A stretch of 62,007 bases of DNA from Intestinibacillus massiliensis (GCF_900155735.1 NZ_LT707060.1:195768-257774); one strand, 5' to 3'; counted from the stretch's first letter, positions 48,462 to 56,427 are shown. The notes: generated from the letters alone by a model not told the origin. Numbers and translations: made by a program.

Positions 48462-50750
48462 ATGAAAAGACAACTGATCAGCGGCGCGCTGGCGCTGTCC
48501 ATGCTGCTCGGCAGCGCCGCGGCTTTTTCCGACATTACGGATCCAAAGGTCCGCCAGGCGGCGGCGGTGCTCAATAACCTGGAAATCATGCAGGGCGAGG
48601 GCGGCGACCGCTTTAACCCGAACGGGCAGCTCACCCGCGCGCAGTTTTGCAAGCTCGCGGTGACGGCGCTCGGCATCCAGGACGTGTCGGCCTACCGCAA
48701 TTACACGATTTTCCCAGACGTGCCCTACAGCCACTGGGCGGCGGGCTACATCAACGCCGCCGTCAAGCAGACCACCATCCGCGACCGGCAGATCATCCGC
48801 GGGTTTGCGGACGGCACCTTCGGCCCTGACCAGACCATCAGCTACGGCGAGGTATGCACAATGCTGCTGCGCATGCTGGGCTATACGGTCGAGGACGTCG
48901 GCCCCTTCTGGCCGAACGACTACATTGCCAAGGCGGAGGCGCTGCGCCTCAACGAGGGGGCGGCATCCTACGGCGCGAACGACGTGGTAAAGCGCGGCGA
49001 CGCGGCGGTGATGCTGCTCAACACCCTGCAGGCAAGCCCCAAGGAGGGCGACAAGCTGCTGATGCACAGCGTCGCCTCCAACAGCATCGACAACAGCATC
49101 CTGCTCGCGACTTATGAGACGGACAGCGACCTGCGCAACGGCCAGGCCAGCTTCTATGAGGGCGGCACGATCATCAACCGGCCGATGGAGGGCACGCTCG
49201 ACAAATCGGTCGTCGGCACCCGCGGCACGGTGCTTTTCGACAAGACCACGACCTCCAAGGTGCGCGCGTTCGTGCCGGACAGCGGCAATGTGGAAACGGT
49301 CGACGTCAAGCAGGCGCGCGTCGATTCGCTCGAGAGCGAGGGCGGGCAGAAATATAAGGTGCCGCGCAAGACCCAGGTCGTGCTGGACGGCGAGCTGCTC
49401 GATTACGGCGAAACCTACTTCGACCTGAGCGACCGCACGCTCAATCTGTACTACGACAGCGGCCATCAGCTCGAGCTGATCTCCGTGGCGTACGAGGGCG
49501 CGGAATCGGGCGCGTTTGTATACGGCACCGCCGCTTCGGGCAATATCCCGCAGGGCTACACCGTGATCAAAAACGGTGTGGAGATCGGGCGTGAGGAGAT
49601 CAAAAAGTACGACCTCGTCACGGTCAACCCGGAAACACGCACCGTTACGGTATCCGACCGCCGCGTGACCGGCTGCCTGGAAGACGCTTCCCCGGCCTAC
49701 GGGTATCCGGAAAAGGTGAAGCTGCTGGGGCGCGAATTTAACGTGGCCGAAGGCGCGTCCGGATACTTCAAGAACATGAAGCATAATGACAAGGTGACGC
49801 TGCTGCTCGATACCTACGGCAACGTGCAGGCGGCGTTCCCGGCCTCCGAGGTTTCGGGCGCGATGGTCGGCGTTTACACCAAGAAGAACGGCACGGACGT
49901 TACGGTCGAGCTGCTGAACGGCGTCAAGGTTTCCGGCAAGGCGGACAAGGACACGGCGGACAACCTGGTCGGCCAGATGGTCTCAGTGACCGGCGGTACG
50001 GACGGCAAAATCTATCTGTCCCGCTACAATATGTCCAGCCGTATCAGCGGCGACTGGTCGATCGAGGCCGGTACAATCGGCAGCAAAAAGGTCGCTTCCA
50101 ACGTCAAGATTTACGAAATGGTCGCGGACAAGGCGCCGGTGACCGCGATCGACGCGGACGACATCCTGCGCGGCACGGTAAAGTCGGGCGAAATCCGCAC
50201 GACGCTGACCGACACCTCCGGCAATGTAATCGGCATCGTGCTCGATGACGTAACCGGCTACGGCTGGCAGTACGGCATTGCGAGCATTAACAGCACAAAG
50301 GGCGACATCATTGGGAAGTTCGAAGACGAAGGCGGCGAGCCCGAATACAATTACAATTATTCGGTTTCCCTGACCTGCTGGGCGGAAAACGACGACGGCG
50401 AATACGCTTCCGCAAAGAAGACCTACCAGGTGCTGTCGACGCCCTCCGGCATGTCCGGCCCGGTCGGTATCCCGCGCGGCATGGATCAGTATGCAGACAC
50501 GAAGATCTTCCTGCCGGTCAAGAAGCTTACGGCCGCAGGCTCGGTCGGCCTGGACGCGTTCGATGCCTCGGACGGCGTGAAGACGCGTGACGGCTACTAT
50601 CCGCTGCAAAAGGATATCGGCGTCTATGTATCGGACTATAAAAAGATGATTTCGCTGCGGGAAGCCAAGGCGAACTTTAAGGAATTTACCCTATATGCGG
50701 ACGCAAAGCCGGAAGACGGCGGTATGATCCGTATGATTATTGCAAAATAA
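48462..50750 (+). CDS. SLH-domain surface protein
   Basis: 762-aa exported protein. The signal peptide is MKRQLISGALALSMLLGSAA-AF. Two to three S-layer homology repeats follow (FSDITDPKVRQAAAVLNNLE; FPDVPYSHWAAGYINAAVKQ; IIRGFADGTFGPDQTISYGE; WPNDYIAKAEALRLNE), anchoring it to cell-wall polymer. The rest is beta-rich without a named domain. It sits 16 bases after the permease, so the exporter may be linked to its surface role. Strong GGGAGG site. A terminator follows. Confidence 0.88.
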   Translation: MKRQLISGALALSMLLGSAAAFSDITDPKVRQAAAVLNNLEIMQGEGGDRFNPNGQLTRAQFCKLAVTALGIQDVSAYRNYTIFPDVPYSHWAAGYINAAVKQTTIRDRQIIRGFADGTFGPDQTISYGEVCTMLLRMLGYTVEDVGPFWPNDYIAKAEALRLNEGAASYGANDVVKRGDAAVMLLNTLQASPKEGDKLLMHSVASNSIDNSILLATYETDSDLRNGQASFYEGGTIINRPMEGTLDKSVVGTRGTVLFDKTTTSKVRAFVPDSGNVETVDVKQARVDSLESEGGQKYKVPRKTQVVLDGELLDYGETYFDLSDRTLNLYYDSGHQLELISVAYEGAESGAFVYGTAASGNIPQGYTVIKNGVEIGREEIKKYDLVTVNPETRTVTVSDRRVTGCLEDASPAYGYPEKVKLLGREFNVAEGASGYFKNMKHNDKVTLLLDTYGNVQAAFPASEVSGAMVGVYTKKNGTDVTVELLNGVKVSGKADKDTADNLVGQMVSVTGGTDGKIYLSRYNMSSRISGDWSIEAGTIGSKKVASNVKIYEMVADKAPVTAIDADDILRGTVKSGEIRTTLTDTSGNVIGIVLDDVTGYGWQYGIASINSTKGDIIGKFEDEGGEPEYNYNYSVSLTCWAENDDGEYASAKKTYQVLSTPSGMSGPVGIPRGMDQYADTKIFLPVKKLTAAGSVGLDAFDASDGVKTRDGYYPLQKDIGVYVSDYKKMISLREAKANFKEFTLYADAKPEDGGMIRMIIAK

Positions 50751-50755
50751 AGGGA

Positions 50756-50785
50756 AAGCCCCCTGCTTGCGGCAGGGGGCTTTTT
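50756..50785 (+). terminator. Terminator after the SLH gene
   Basis: AAAGCCCCCTGC pairs with GCAGGGGGCTTT around TTGCG, with a T-run. It is the last feature inside element 3 before its right junction. Confidence 0.9.
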
Positions 50786-50809
50786 ACGCAGGGGGCAATT
50801 TTGATACCA

Positions 50810-50816
50810 CGGTACC
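50810..50816. other. Right attachment junction of element 3 (CGGTACC)
   Basis: Element sequence TTGATACCA on the left meets cotJC GGTACCGATATCGG on the right. Read leftwards, the cotJC frame runs DIGT and then into the element as VVSKLPPA and a stop, which is the native C-terminus of the element 3 recombinase. Confidence 0.78.
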
Positions 50817-50915
50817 GATATCGGTCAGGATACCTTTGGTCTCCTTATAGGGCATCGTATAGCGCTGGTTCAGGTAGCGCATGGATGCGCCGAGCTCGCC
50901 GTCCGGACCGCCAAA
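50811..50915 (-). pseudogene. cotJC: cotJC internal segment, isolated between two elements
   Basis: Thirty-five codons of CotJC: FGGPDGELGASMRYLNQRYT followed by MPYKETKGILTDIGT. They correspond to about residues 30-65 of the full protein, just before the segment at 7150-7500. Both ends are cut: on the left by element 3 at GGTACC, on the right by the third element near the FGG codons (the upstream codons read DYLFLR and are foreign). The frame is intact. The missing first 30 or so codons should lie beyond position 62007. Confidence 0.88.
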
Positions 50916-50919
50916 TCGT

Positions 50920-50963
50920 AAAAAGAGATAGTCCGAAGAATGTTTCGGATTATCTCTTTTTTT
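50920..50963. terminator. Strong bidirectional terminator after the third-element integrase
   Basis: AAAAAGAGATAGTCCGAA pairs with TTTCGGATTATCTCTTTTT (one G-T mismatch); A- and T-runs on both sides. It ends the minus-strand integrase and isolates it from the cotJC fragment. Confidence 0.85.
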
Positions 50964-52434
50964 ATGCGTAATATTGGATTTGGAAGCAATTATTCTTGCG
51001 GTCAAAAATGATGCATCGGATGAAACGGCGCAGGGCGTCGTTTTTGTCCGCGTCCGTGACGCCTTCGTCACGCAGTTTTTGGAGGGCGTCCTGGTGCGCG
51101 GCGGCGAATGCCGCCGGGGTGACCGCTTCCCCCGGCGCGGGCGCGCTTTCACGAAGGGCGGCGATGCGTCCCTCGATCGCGGCCTTGCGCGCGCGGTATT
51201 CCTCCAGGGTATCGACGCCGGCCTCATACGCTTCGCGGATGCGTTCCAGCTTCTGTTCCTCGCGGGCAATCTGCCGGCCGAGGAGCTGGGCGGCGTTGCT
51301 GCTTTTCATCCGTTGCCCGTCGGCCGCCATCACGCCAAAGTTGAGAGTCTGGAAATCCTGCTCGATCCGGTCGAATACGGCCTCGGTAATGGCCGCAAGC
51401 TGGATGCTGTGCGATTCCGGGCATTGGCCGCGCGCATACCGGTGGCACTGCACCGAGGGGCCGCCCTTCGCCGTGCGGGTCTTGGACGAGAGCACGAGCG
51501 TAGACCCGCAGCTCGAGCAGCGCAGCAAGCCCTTGAGGGCGAACATGTGCCCGTCCCGGCGGCCGTGCGGGGCGTATTTACGCTTCTGCTCGTCAAGCAG
51601 GTGCTGCACCTCGTCATACAGCCCGCGCGGGATGAGGGGCGCGTGCGTGCCGTCAACGGTGATGGTATCGGGGTTATCCCAGTCGCGCCGCGTGCGGCCG
51701 GTCGGCGTCCAGCGCACCTTCCCGATATAAACCGGGTTGCGCAGGATGTACTCCACGGAGCGGTTCTCCAGCGGGTTGCCGAAGCGGGTGCGGATGCCGA
51801 TCGCGTTCAGCTCGCGGGCGATGGTGACCAGCGGCTTGCCGCCGGCGAAGTCCTCAAAGATTTTACGGACGACCGGCGCGGCATCCGGGTCTTCTGCATA
51901 TTCGCCGTCCTGCATCCGATATCCCATGGGCGCGTAGGTGTTCGGCTTGCCCTCCTTGGCGCGCTGCGTCATACCGCGGCGCACCTCGCCCGCAAGGTTG
52001 ATGCTGTAATATTCGTCCATGGCTTCGATCATGGCCTCGATGATGATGGACATGCCCTCGTCGCCGATCGGCTCGCTGACGGACACGACCTCGATGCCCA
52101 GCTCGCGCCGGAGCATGGACTTATACAGGATGCTGTCCTCGCGGTTGCGGGCGAAACGGGAGAACTTCCAGAGCAGCACCACGTCGAAGGGGCGGGGCTT
52201 GGTCTTGGCAACGCCGATCATGCGCATGAACCCGTCGCGCTTGTTCGTGGACTTGCCGCTGATGCCCTCGTCCACGAAGACATATTCATCCGGGATAACG
52301 ATGTTGTTCGCCTTGGCGTATTTCCGGATTTCTACGAGCTGCGATTCGGGGGAGTATTCCACCTGGTCGTCGGTCGAGACGCGGATATAAGCCGCGCCGA
52401 TGCGGATATCGTCAGGGGTGGGGGTGGGTTGCAT
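50962..52434 (-). CDS. Large serine integrase of the third element
   Basis: 490-aa serine recombinase. Catalytic domain GAAYIRVSTDDQVEYSPESQ (Ser20), GISGKSTNKRDGFMRMI, LLWKFSRFARNREDS; recombinase domain PMGYRMQDGEYAEDPDAAPV; zinc ribbon LRCSSCGSTLV ... QCHRYARGQCPES; coiled coil at about 400-450. The ATG at 52434 has GGAAGGAGG nine bases upstream; the frame to 52524 is not needed. Its first 43 codons are present twice more, truncated, at 54176-54316 and 55740-55883. Confidence 0.92.
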   Translation of the reverse strand: MQPTPTPDDIRIGAAYIRVSTDDQVEYSPESQLVEIRKYAKANNIVIPDEYVFVDEGISGKSTNKRDGFMRMIGVAKTKPRPFDVVLLWKFSRFARNREDSILYKSMLRRELGIEVVSVSEPIGDEGMSIIIEAMIEAMDEYYSINLAGEVRRGMTQRAKEGKPNTYAPMGYRMQDGEYAEDPDAAPVVRKIFEDFAGGKPLVTIARELNAIGIRTRFGNPLENRSVEYILRNPVYIGKVRWTPTGRTRRDWDNPDTITVDGTHAPLIPRGLYDEVQHLLDEQKRKYAPHGRRDGHMFALKGLLRCSSCGSTLVLSSKTRTAKGGPSVQCHRYARGQCPESHSIQLAAITEAVFDRIEQDFQTLNFGVMAADGQRMKSSNAAQLLGRQIAREEQKLERIREAYEAGVDTLEEYRARKAAIEGRIAALRESAPAPGEAVTPAAFAAAHQDALQKLRDEGVTDADKNDALRRFIRCIIFDRKNNCFQIQYYA

Positions 52435-52488
52435 GGCGTGGCCTCCTTCCGGTGTGAAAATGCCCGCCCAGGTGGGCGGGCGGTTTTT
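52303..52488. repeat. Integrase 5'-end repeat, copy R1 (part of the intact gene)
   Basis: Covers integrase codons 1 to about 43, its ribosome site and an upstream GC hairpin (GCCCGCC/GGCGGGC with a T-run). The same block recurs at 54128-54368 and 55692-55905. Confidence 0.85.
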
Positions 52489-52489
52489 A

Positions 52490-53674
52490 TTATTGGTTCG
52501 CACTCGAATACAGTGCGTAGACATAGGGCACGGTTTTGTTTGACCCTAGTACGGTTACATATGTAATAGTTCCCGAATAGGTTCCATAAAATTCGATTTT
52601 ATCATTTTCAAGTATTTTAGGATCACTTTTTTGCTTTCCAACGTAACTGACATAAATAATGTCTATATCACCAGCGTCAACCAATATAGTATCCCCATCT
52701 ACTTGTAGTACGGAACCAGATATTTTAATGTTTTTACCCTTATAATCTTCCGGCCTACGTGCGAGTTCCTCATAGGAATAGGTTTCACAGGTTTGTATAA
52801 AAGCTTTACGCTTTTCGTTGTATGCTTTTACCCAGTCGGCCGTGGTATTTTCTGACGCTTCTTTGGCGGCATCTCCAACTGACTCTAAAAAGCAATCATT
52901 TAAATCCAATGTTCCTTGAAAAGGAACTCCGACCCCCGTCACTACGCCAGAGATTATAACATATTCACCATCGGCACATTGTGCTTTCATTTCAAGTGGG
53001 AAGCCGGAAAAAGAAATATTTAATGCTGATTCTCCTGTTTGCCGTTCTAGAAAGGAGAATGTGGAAAAGTAGTCGCTCATGTTGGATATTTGTCCGGCGA
53101 CACGTACGCGGGTTTTATTATATTTATCTGGATTTTCTGTGATTTCCATATAATCTGTTAATGGCAAGGTGCTTGCAATGCTTTCATTTTTTAACCGCCA
53201 TTGTTGTGTTTGCTCTTGTACAATTTCTTGAGCCTGATTTCCACTGTTGATGACAGAAGCGTTTCGGAGATAATAAGATGAAGTCCATTCTCCGCTGACT
53301 AAAATACAATCATTGACCGCATAAACATCTTTTGCCTTCTTCTGGTATTGATCCGGTAATATATCAACAGCAAAGCTTGATAGGCTGGACTTAGTGCGTT
53401 CTTTGAAAACGGCCTTGCCACCAAAATCAAAATCTGAAATCCGCCCGGCTACTTTGATTTTCTGTCCAACGTAGGCATCCGGGTCGTCCAACACGTCGAT
53501 ATAGTCGAGAAGAGTATCGCTTGTTTGGTTTTCCGCCGCTTTATTGTCCTCAGGTGCTGCCGGGGCTGGTTCTACCGTATTAGTTTCTAAATCCGCGCTT
53601 TCAGGTGCTTGGGTACAAGCTGTTAAACTGCAAAGGATTGACAAAGCAGCTAGCAGCGCAACGATTCGTTTCAT
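52490..53674 (-). CDS. Lipoprotein with three OB-fold-like repeats (cargo gene A)
   Basis: 394-aa exported lipoprotein. Signal peptide MKRIVALLAALSILCSLTAC with lipobox LTAC, then an acidic linker. Three similar units follow: DDPDAYVGQKIKVAGRISDF, ENPDKYNKTRVRVAGQISNM and RRPEDYKGKNIKISGSVLQV, each beginning a beta-rich OB-like domain. The gene is AT-richer than the elements around it. It lies directly upstream of the integrase on the same strand, the place where temperate phages of Gram-positive hosts often keep superinfection-exclusion lipoproteins; that role is inference. Confidence 0.75.
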   Translation of the reverse strand: MKRIVALLAALSILCSLTACTQAPESADLETNTVEPAPAAPEDNKAAENQTSDTLLDYIDVLDDPDAYVGQKIKVAGRISDFDFGGKAVFKERTKSSLSSFAVDILPDQYQKKAKDVYAVNDCILVSGEWTSSYYLRNASVINSGNQAQEIVQEQTQQWRLKNESIASTLPLTDYMEITENPDKYNKTRVRVAGQISNMSDYFSTFSFLERQTGESALNISFSGFPLEMKAQCADGEYVIISGVVTGVGVPFQGTLDLNDCFLESVGDAAKEASENTTADWVKAYNEKRKAFIQTCETYSYEELARRPEDYKGKNIKISGSVLQVDGDTILVDAGDIDIIYVSYVGKQKSDPKILENDKIEFYGTYSGTITYVTVLGSNKTVPYVYALYSSANQ

Positions 53675-53801
53675 AGATGACCCTCCTCACATACGCATCC
53701 ATTAATTAAGTTTTATTTAACTGTAGTAACGATTTTTCCGGAAAGTCTATTCCATACAAGTTCAATTGGTATATCACCAGTCATTTTAATATCTAGATAT
53801 G

Positions 53802-54107
53802 TTAATCTAAATGAGCTTTTAAACTCAATTCAATGGTTTGATCATCAATAGGCAAGTTTACTGTTTCAGTATGACCGTTTTCGATAGAAAGCCTGATTGA
53901 ATTATCAATAATTACCTTAATCGGAGGGTTGCCTAAATATACTTGACTCGAACGATCAATTGTAAGCTTAAAGTCGGTATGCACAACAGTACCTGAAACA
54001 ACGGATGCCCCGCAGGACGAACAGAAGCTGCCATCGTCAGAAATGCTTTCCCCGCATTCCCTAAAAACGTAGTGCAGCAGCCTTTCTGAATAAATATAAT
54101 GAAGCAT
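53802..54107 (-). pseudogene. Remnant of a zinc-ribbon protein
   Basis: Reads RECGESISDDGSFCSSCGAS, a zinc-ribbon start whose first Cys is lost (FRECG where CxxCG is expected), followed by LTIDRSSQVYLGNPPIKVII and LPIDDQTIELSLKAHLD. The frame ends early, with possibly related sequence beyond it. It looks like a decaying second gene of cargo block A. It could still be expressed from the 101-codon frame, but without a good ribosome site. Confidence 0.45.
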
Positions 54108-54127
54108 CTTTATGTGTACCAGTTTAA

Positions 54128-54368
54128 CATAACAAGGGAGGATTTACCAGAATGATCCCTCAAATTCCCCAGGTCTTAACAAAATTCCATGATGTTATTC
54201 GCCTTTGCGTATTTCCGGATTTCTACGAGCTGTGATTCGGGGGAGTATTCCACCTGGTCGTCGGTCGAGACGCGGATATAAGCCGCGCCGATGCGGATGC
54301 CGTCAGGGGGGTGCATGGCGTGGCCTTTTTCCGGTGTGAAAATGCCCGCCCGGGTGGGCGGGCGGTTG
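54128..54368. repeat. Integrase 5'-end repeat, copy R2
   Basis: Contains the truncated integrase start (54176-54316), the GC hairpin (54344-54366) and about 50 bases beyond the break that are also shared with R3 (AACAAGGGAGGATTTACCAG region). Lies between cargo blocks A and B. Confidence 0.85.
54176..54316 (-). pseudogene. Truncated integrase 5' end (46 codons), copy 2
   Basis: Starts MHPPDGIRIGAAYIRVSTDD and follows the intact integrase to KYAKANNI, then ends MEFC and stop. The catalytic serine is present but the rest of the protein is gone. The ribosome site is weakened (GGAAAAAGG). Confidence 0.8.
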
Positions 54369-54369
54369 G

Positions 54370-55635
54370 TTATGCCAGAATATGCAAAACTACTTGCGTA
54401 TCTGTAACGTTATATACCCATGTAGCTGTTGTTCCTACAGATACGGCATTTCTTTCCGTAGTAATATCACTAAGGGCGAGCTCATCCTCGATTTTGTCCT
54501 GTGTAGTGGTATCGTACTCAAACATCAGTAGCATGCAGGCTAATGTCGCACCAGAAAATTTTTGGGCTTCAGTACTCTCAAGCTTATTTTTTTCAATAAT
54601 GTACGCAACGTTATATAAATCCCCGGTGCTATCCTGGGTAGAAGTGGAGATTTTAATGCCTGGAATCAAATTATAATACGTGACGGTTGTCGCTGGTAAA
54701 GATGCGGTAGCTTCTATTTTTTCGGGATTTGCTTCAGGGGTAAGATTGACAGTAAACCCATATTTAGATTCTGTATCCATTCCGCTGTAAACGGTACTAA
54801 GTGTAGATAGAAATGACTCGGCAGATACACCAAACGTAGCAAAATTAGGGTAATTTTGTTTATCATCTCCGGTAGTTGTCCCTTGTGAACTATTCTGGTC
54901 GTTGACAGACGGATCTGCAGTGAAGGAATAGCTTAGAATTTCATAGTCCAAAACATAGCCCGCATCAAGAGGGACGGCAAGTACTTTTGAAGCAGAACTG
55001 CTGAAAGGCTTACTATTCTCTGCGGTATAGGTTGTCGAATCTAAAATTGTGCCAGAAGCATCTTTGGCAACGATTCGCACTTCGCCAGTGAAGTATTTAT
55101 CGGTACGATTATAAACATCTACACCTAATTCACGTTTGCTGTGGTCATAAGAATAGACCCCGTAATCGGTGGAAGTAATGCGAATGTATTGCTTTACGTT
55201 TGTGTCATTTACCTCAGGTGTGGTGGCAAATGTTTCTGAAAATTTGTAATCGACAATATCATAGCTGAAATTATATTCCGAACTTCTTTCAGCAAGAAAT
55301 GGCGTAGATGTGTAATCCTTTGGGTTCATATTGTCCAAAAAAACAGTATGTTCACCAATCTGTTTCCCGCTTTGGTCTGTAACGGTTAAGTGGAGTTCAG
55401 CGGTTAAATACTGGTCAGAGTTGTTGGTGATACTGGCCGCCACATGCTCGAAATTGTCTAGTGTGGATTGTAAATCTGAAAACCGAACATCAATATTTTT
55501 ATCAGTAGGCGTTGCTGCCATTGATTCTGAAGAATGATTAGGAATTGTCCCTTCATCGGCTGCAGGCGCCTGCCCACATGCTGCGAGAGATATTAGCAGC
55601 GATAGTGCTGCGAGTAATGCCACAAATTTTTTCAT
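54370..55635 (-). CDS. Lipoprotein with Ig-like (FxLYD-type) domains (cargo gene B)
   Basis: 421-aa exported lipoprotein. The signal peptide MKKFVALLAALSLLISLAAC is nearly the same as in cargo A, lipobox LAAC. Two beta-sandwich units resemble FxLYD/DUF-type Ig folds (AASITNNSDQYLTAELHLTV and GVDVYNRTDKYFTGEVRIVA). A different C-terminal domain follows (FGVSAESFLSTLSTVYSGMD, ending TQVVLHILA). Shared signal peptide with unrelated mature part suggests cassette-style exchange. Position next to the integrase suggests lysogenic conversion or superinfection exclusion (inference). Confidence 0.72.
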   Translation of the reverse strand: MKKFVALLAALSLLISLAACGQAPAADEGTIPNHSSESMAATPTDKNIDVRFSDLQSTLDNFEHVAASITNNSDQYLTAELHLTVTDQSGKQIGEHTVFLDNMNPKDYTSTPFLAERSSEYNFSYDIVDYKFSETFATTPEVNDTNVKQYIRITSTDYGVYSYDHSKRELGVDVYNRTDKYFTGEVRIVAKDASGTILDSTTYTAENSKPFSSSASKVLAVPLDAGYVLDYEILSYSFTADPSVNDQNSSQGTTTGDDKQNYPNFATFGVSAESFLSTLSTVYSGMDTESKYGFTVNLTPEANPEKIEATASLPATTVTYYNLIPGIKISTSTQDSTGDLYNVAYIIEKNKLESTEAQKFSGATLACMLLMFEYDTTTQDKIEDELALSDITTERNAVSVGTTATWVYNVTDTQVVLHILA

Positions 55636-55691
55636 AGATATAACCCCCTATGCCTATTCCATTATCAATAGATTTATAAGTATCATTTTAA

Positions 55692-55905
55692 CATAGCAAG
55701 GGAGGATTTACCAGGACAATTCCTTATATTCTCCAGGTCTTAACAAAATTCTGTGATGCTGTTCGTCTTTTCGTATTTCCCAATTTCTACGAGCTGCGAT
55801 TCGGGGGAGTATTCCACCTGGTCGTCGGTCGAGACGCGGATATAGGCCGCGCCGATGCGGATGCCGTCAGGGGTGGGGTGCATGGCGTGGCCTCCTTCCG
55901 GTTAT
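55692..55905. repeat. Integrase 5'-end repeat, copy R3
   Basis: Third copy, with the truncated integrase start at 55740-55883 and the shared downstream tail. The GC hairpin is missing; instead the sequence runs into GGTTATTTATAGGGC. It marks the far end of the cargo array. Outside this copy, the gaps 55636-55691 and 55906-56003 hold no recognisable gene. Confidence 0.8.
55740..55883 (-). pseudogene. Truncated integrase 5' end (47 codons), copy 3
   Basis: Starts MHPTPDGIRIGAAYIRVSTD, diverges after LVEI (GKYEKTNSI instead of RKYAKANNI) and ends TEFC-stop at the same break as copy 2. The divergence suggests it derives from a related, not identical, integrase or has decayed longer. Confidence 0.8.
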
Positions 55906-56003
55906 TTATAGGGCAAAAGTTTAGCCCTGCCTCTATATTTAAGTTCAAAAGGCTCTAAATATGCTGTACTGGGGTAGTGGCGGAAAATTATAAAAATTAG
56001 GGC

Positions 56004-56056
56004 TTTACAATATGCGCTGTACATGCTATTATATTAAATACAAACAGATGTTCTGT
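56004..56056 (+). promoter_or_regulatory. Promoter and operator-like palindrome of the tail operon
   Basis: TTTACA at 56004-56009, 17-bp spacer, TATTAT at 56027-56032. Just downstream, ACAGA-TGT-TCTGT (56044-56056) is a perfect palindrome over the expected transcription start, a good place for repression. No local repressor gene is visible, so an external regulator is implied. Confidence 0.65.
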
Positions 56057-56156
56057 ATTTTAAACCGTGCCGCGATCCCGTTAGAGGTGAAGGAAGCGGC
56101 AGAAGGGAAAGGCACTAGGCCGCGCAAAACGGGAACGATTGCATAGGAGGATCTGT

Positions 56157-56315
56157 ATGATGAAAAACGGCTGGTATTGCTGCCCAAAGTGTGGGAGGAA
56201 GCTGTTCCCGGTTGGAAAAACCACGTATATCCGGGATCTTGCTTACAAGTGCAAACACTGCAAAGAAAATTTCACAGTACAAGTTGAGCCACGAGCCTTT
56301 GAGCCAGGAGCCTGA
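56157..56315 (+). CDS. Com-like zinc-finger protein (52 aa)
   Basis: Small zinc protein with two CxxC pairs: WYCCPKCGRKLFPV and AYKCKHCKENFTV. Matches the Com family of Mu-like and PBSX-like elements; Mu Com is an RNA-binding translational activator of mom. Here there is no mom-like gene next to it, so its role may be control of the tail operon. TAGGAGG precedes the tandem ATGs. First gene of the rightward operon. Confidence 0.75.
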   Translation: MMKNGWYCCPKCGRKLFPVGKTTYIRDLAYKCKHCKENFTVQVEPRAFEPGA

Positions 56316-56427
56316 ACGCAAGCCGGATTGACCGGCCTGCGCCCAGGCTCTTTTGTTTTGCGGGAAGGGGGGATTACATGAGGGCAGTAAATAGGCAAAG
56401 GGGATGCCGCACGGAAAAGGGGGCTGT

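Larger units (their letters stand above)
40949..50816. mobile_element. Element 3: 9.9-kb serine-recombinase element in cotJC with efflux and SLH cargo
   Basis: Both ends share CGGTACC (40949-40955 and 50810-50816). The left outer flank (cotJC codons GAA GAA CT) joins the right outer flank (GAT ATC side) to give DIGTEEL without a gap. The internal flanks, joined, give a continuous recombinase 3' end (SVGTVVSKLPPA then stop), as expected for a circular form. Contents: recombinase, small partner, XRE regulator, EamA transporter, MacA/MacB-like operon, SLH protein. The cargo looks chromosomal in base composition; capture by the element is inferred. Confidence 0.75.

Noticed and set aside
48258-49784. 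508-codon minus-strand frame opposite the SLH gene
   Set aside because: Antisense shadow; low-complexity composition and no ribosome site, while the plus strand encodes a signal peptide and SLH repeats.
7150-50930. Two separate cotJC copies, each cut by one element
   Set aside because: The two pieces abut at the same codon and join without loss or overlap; two independent copies would be expected to overlap.
50974-52566. 530-codon plus-strand frame opposite the third-element integrase
   Set aside because: Antisense shadow of a clear serine recombinase.
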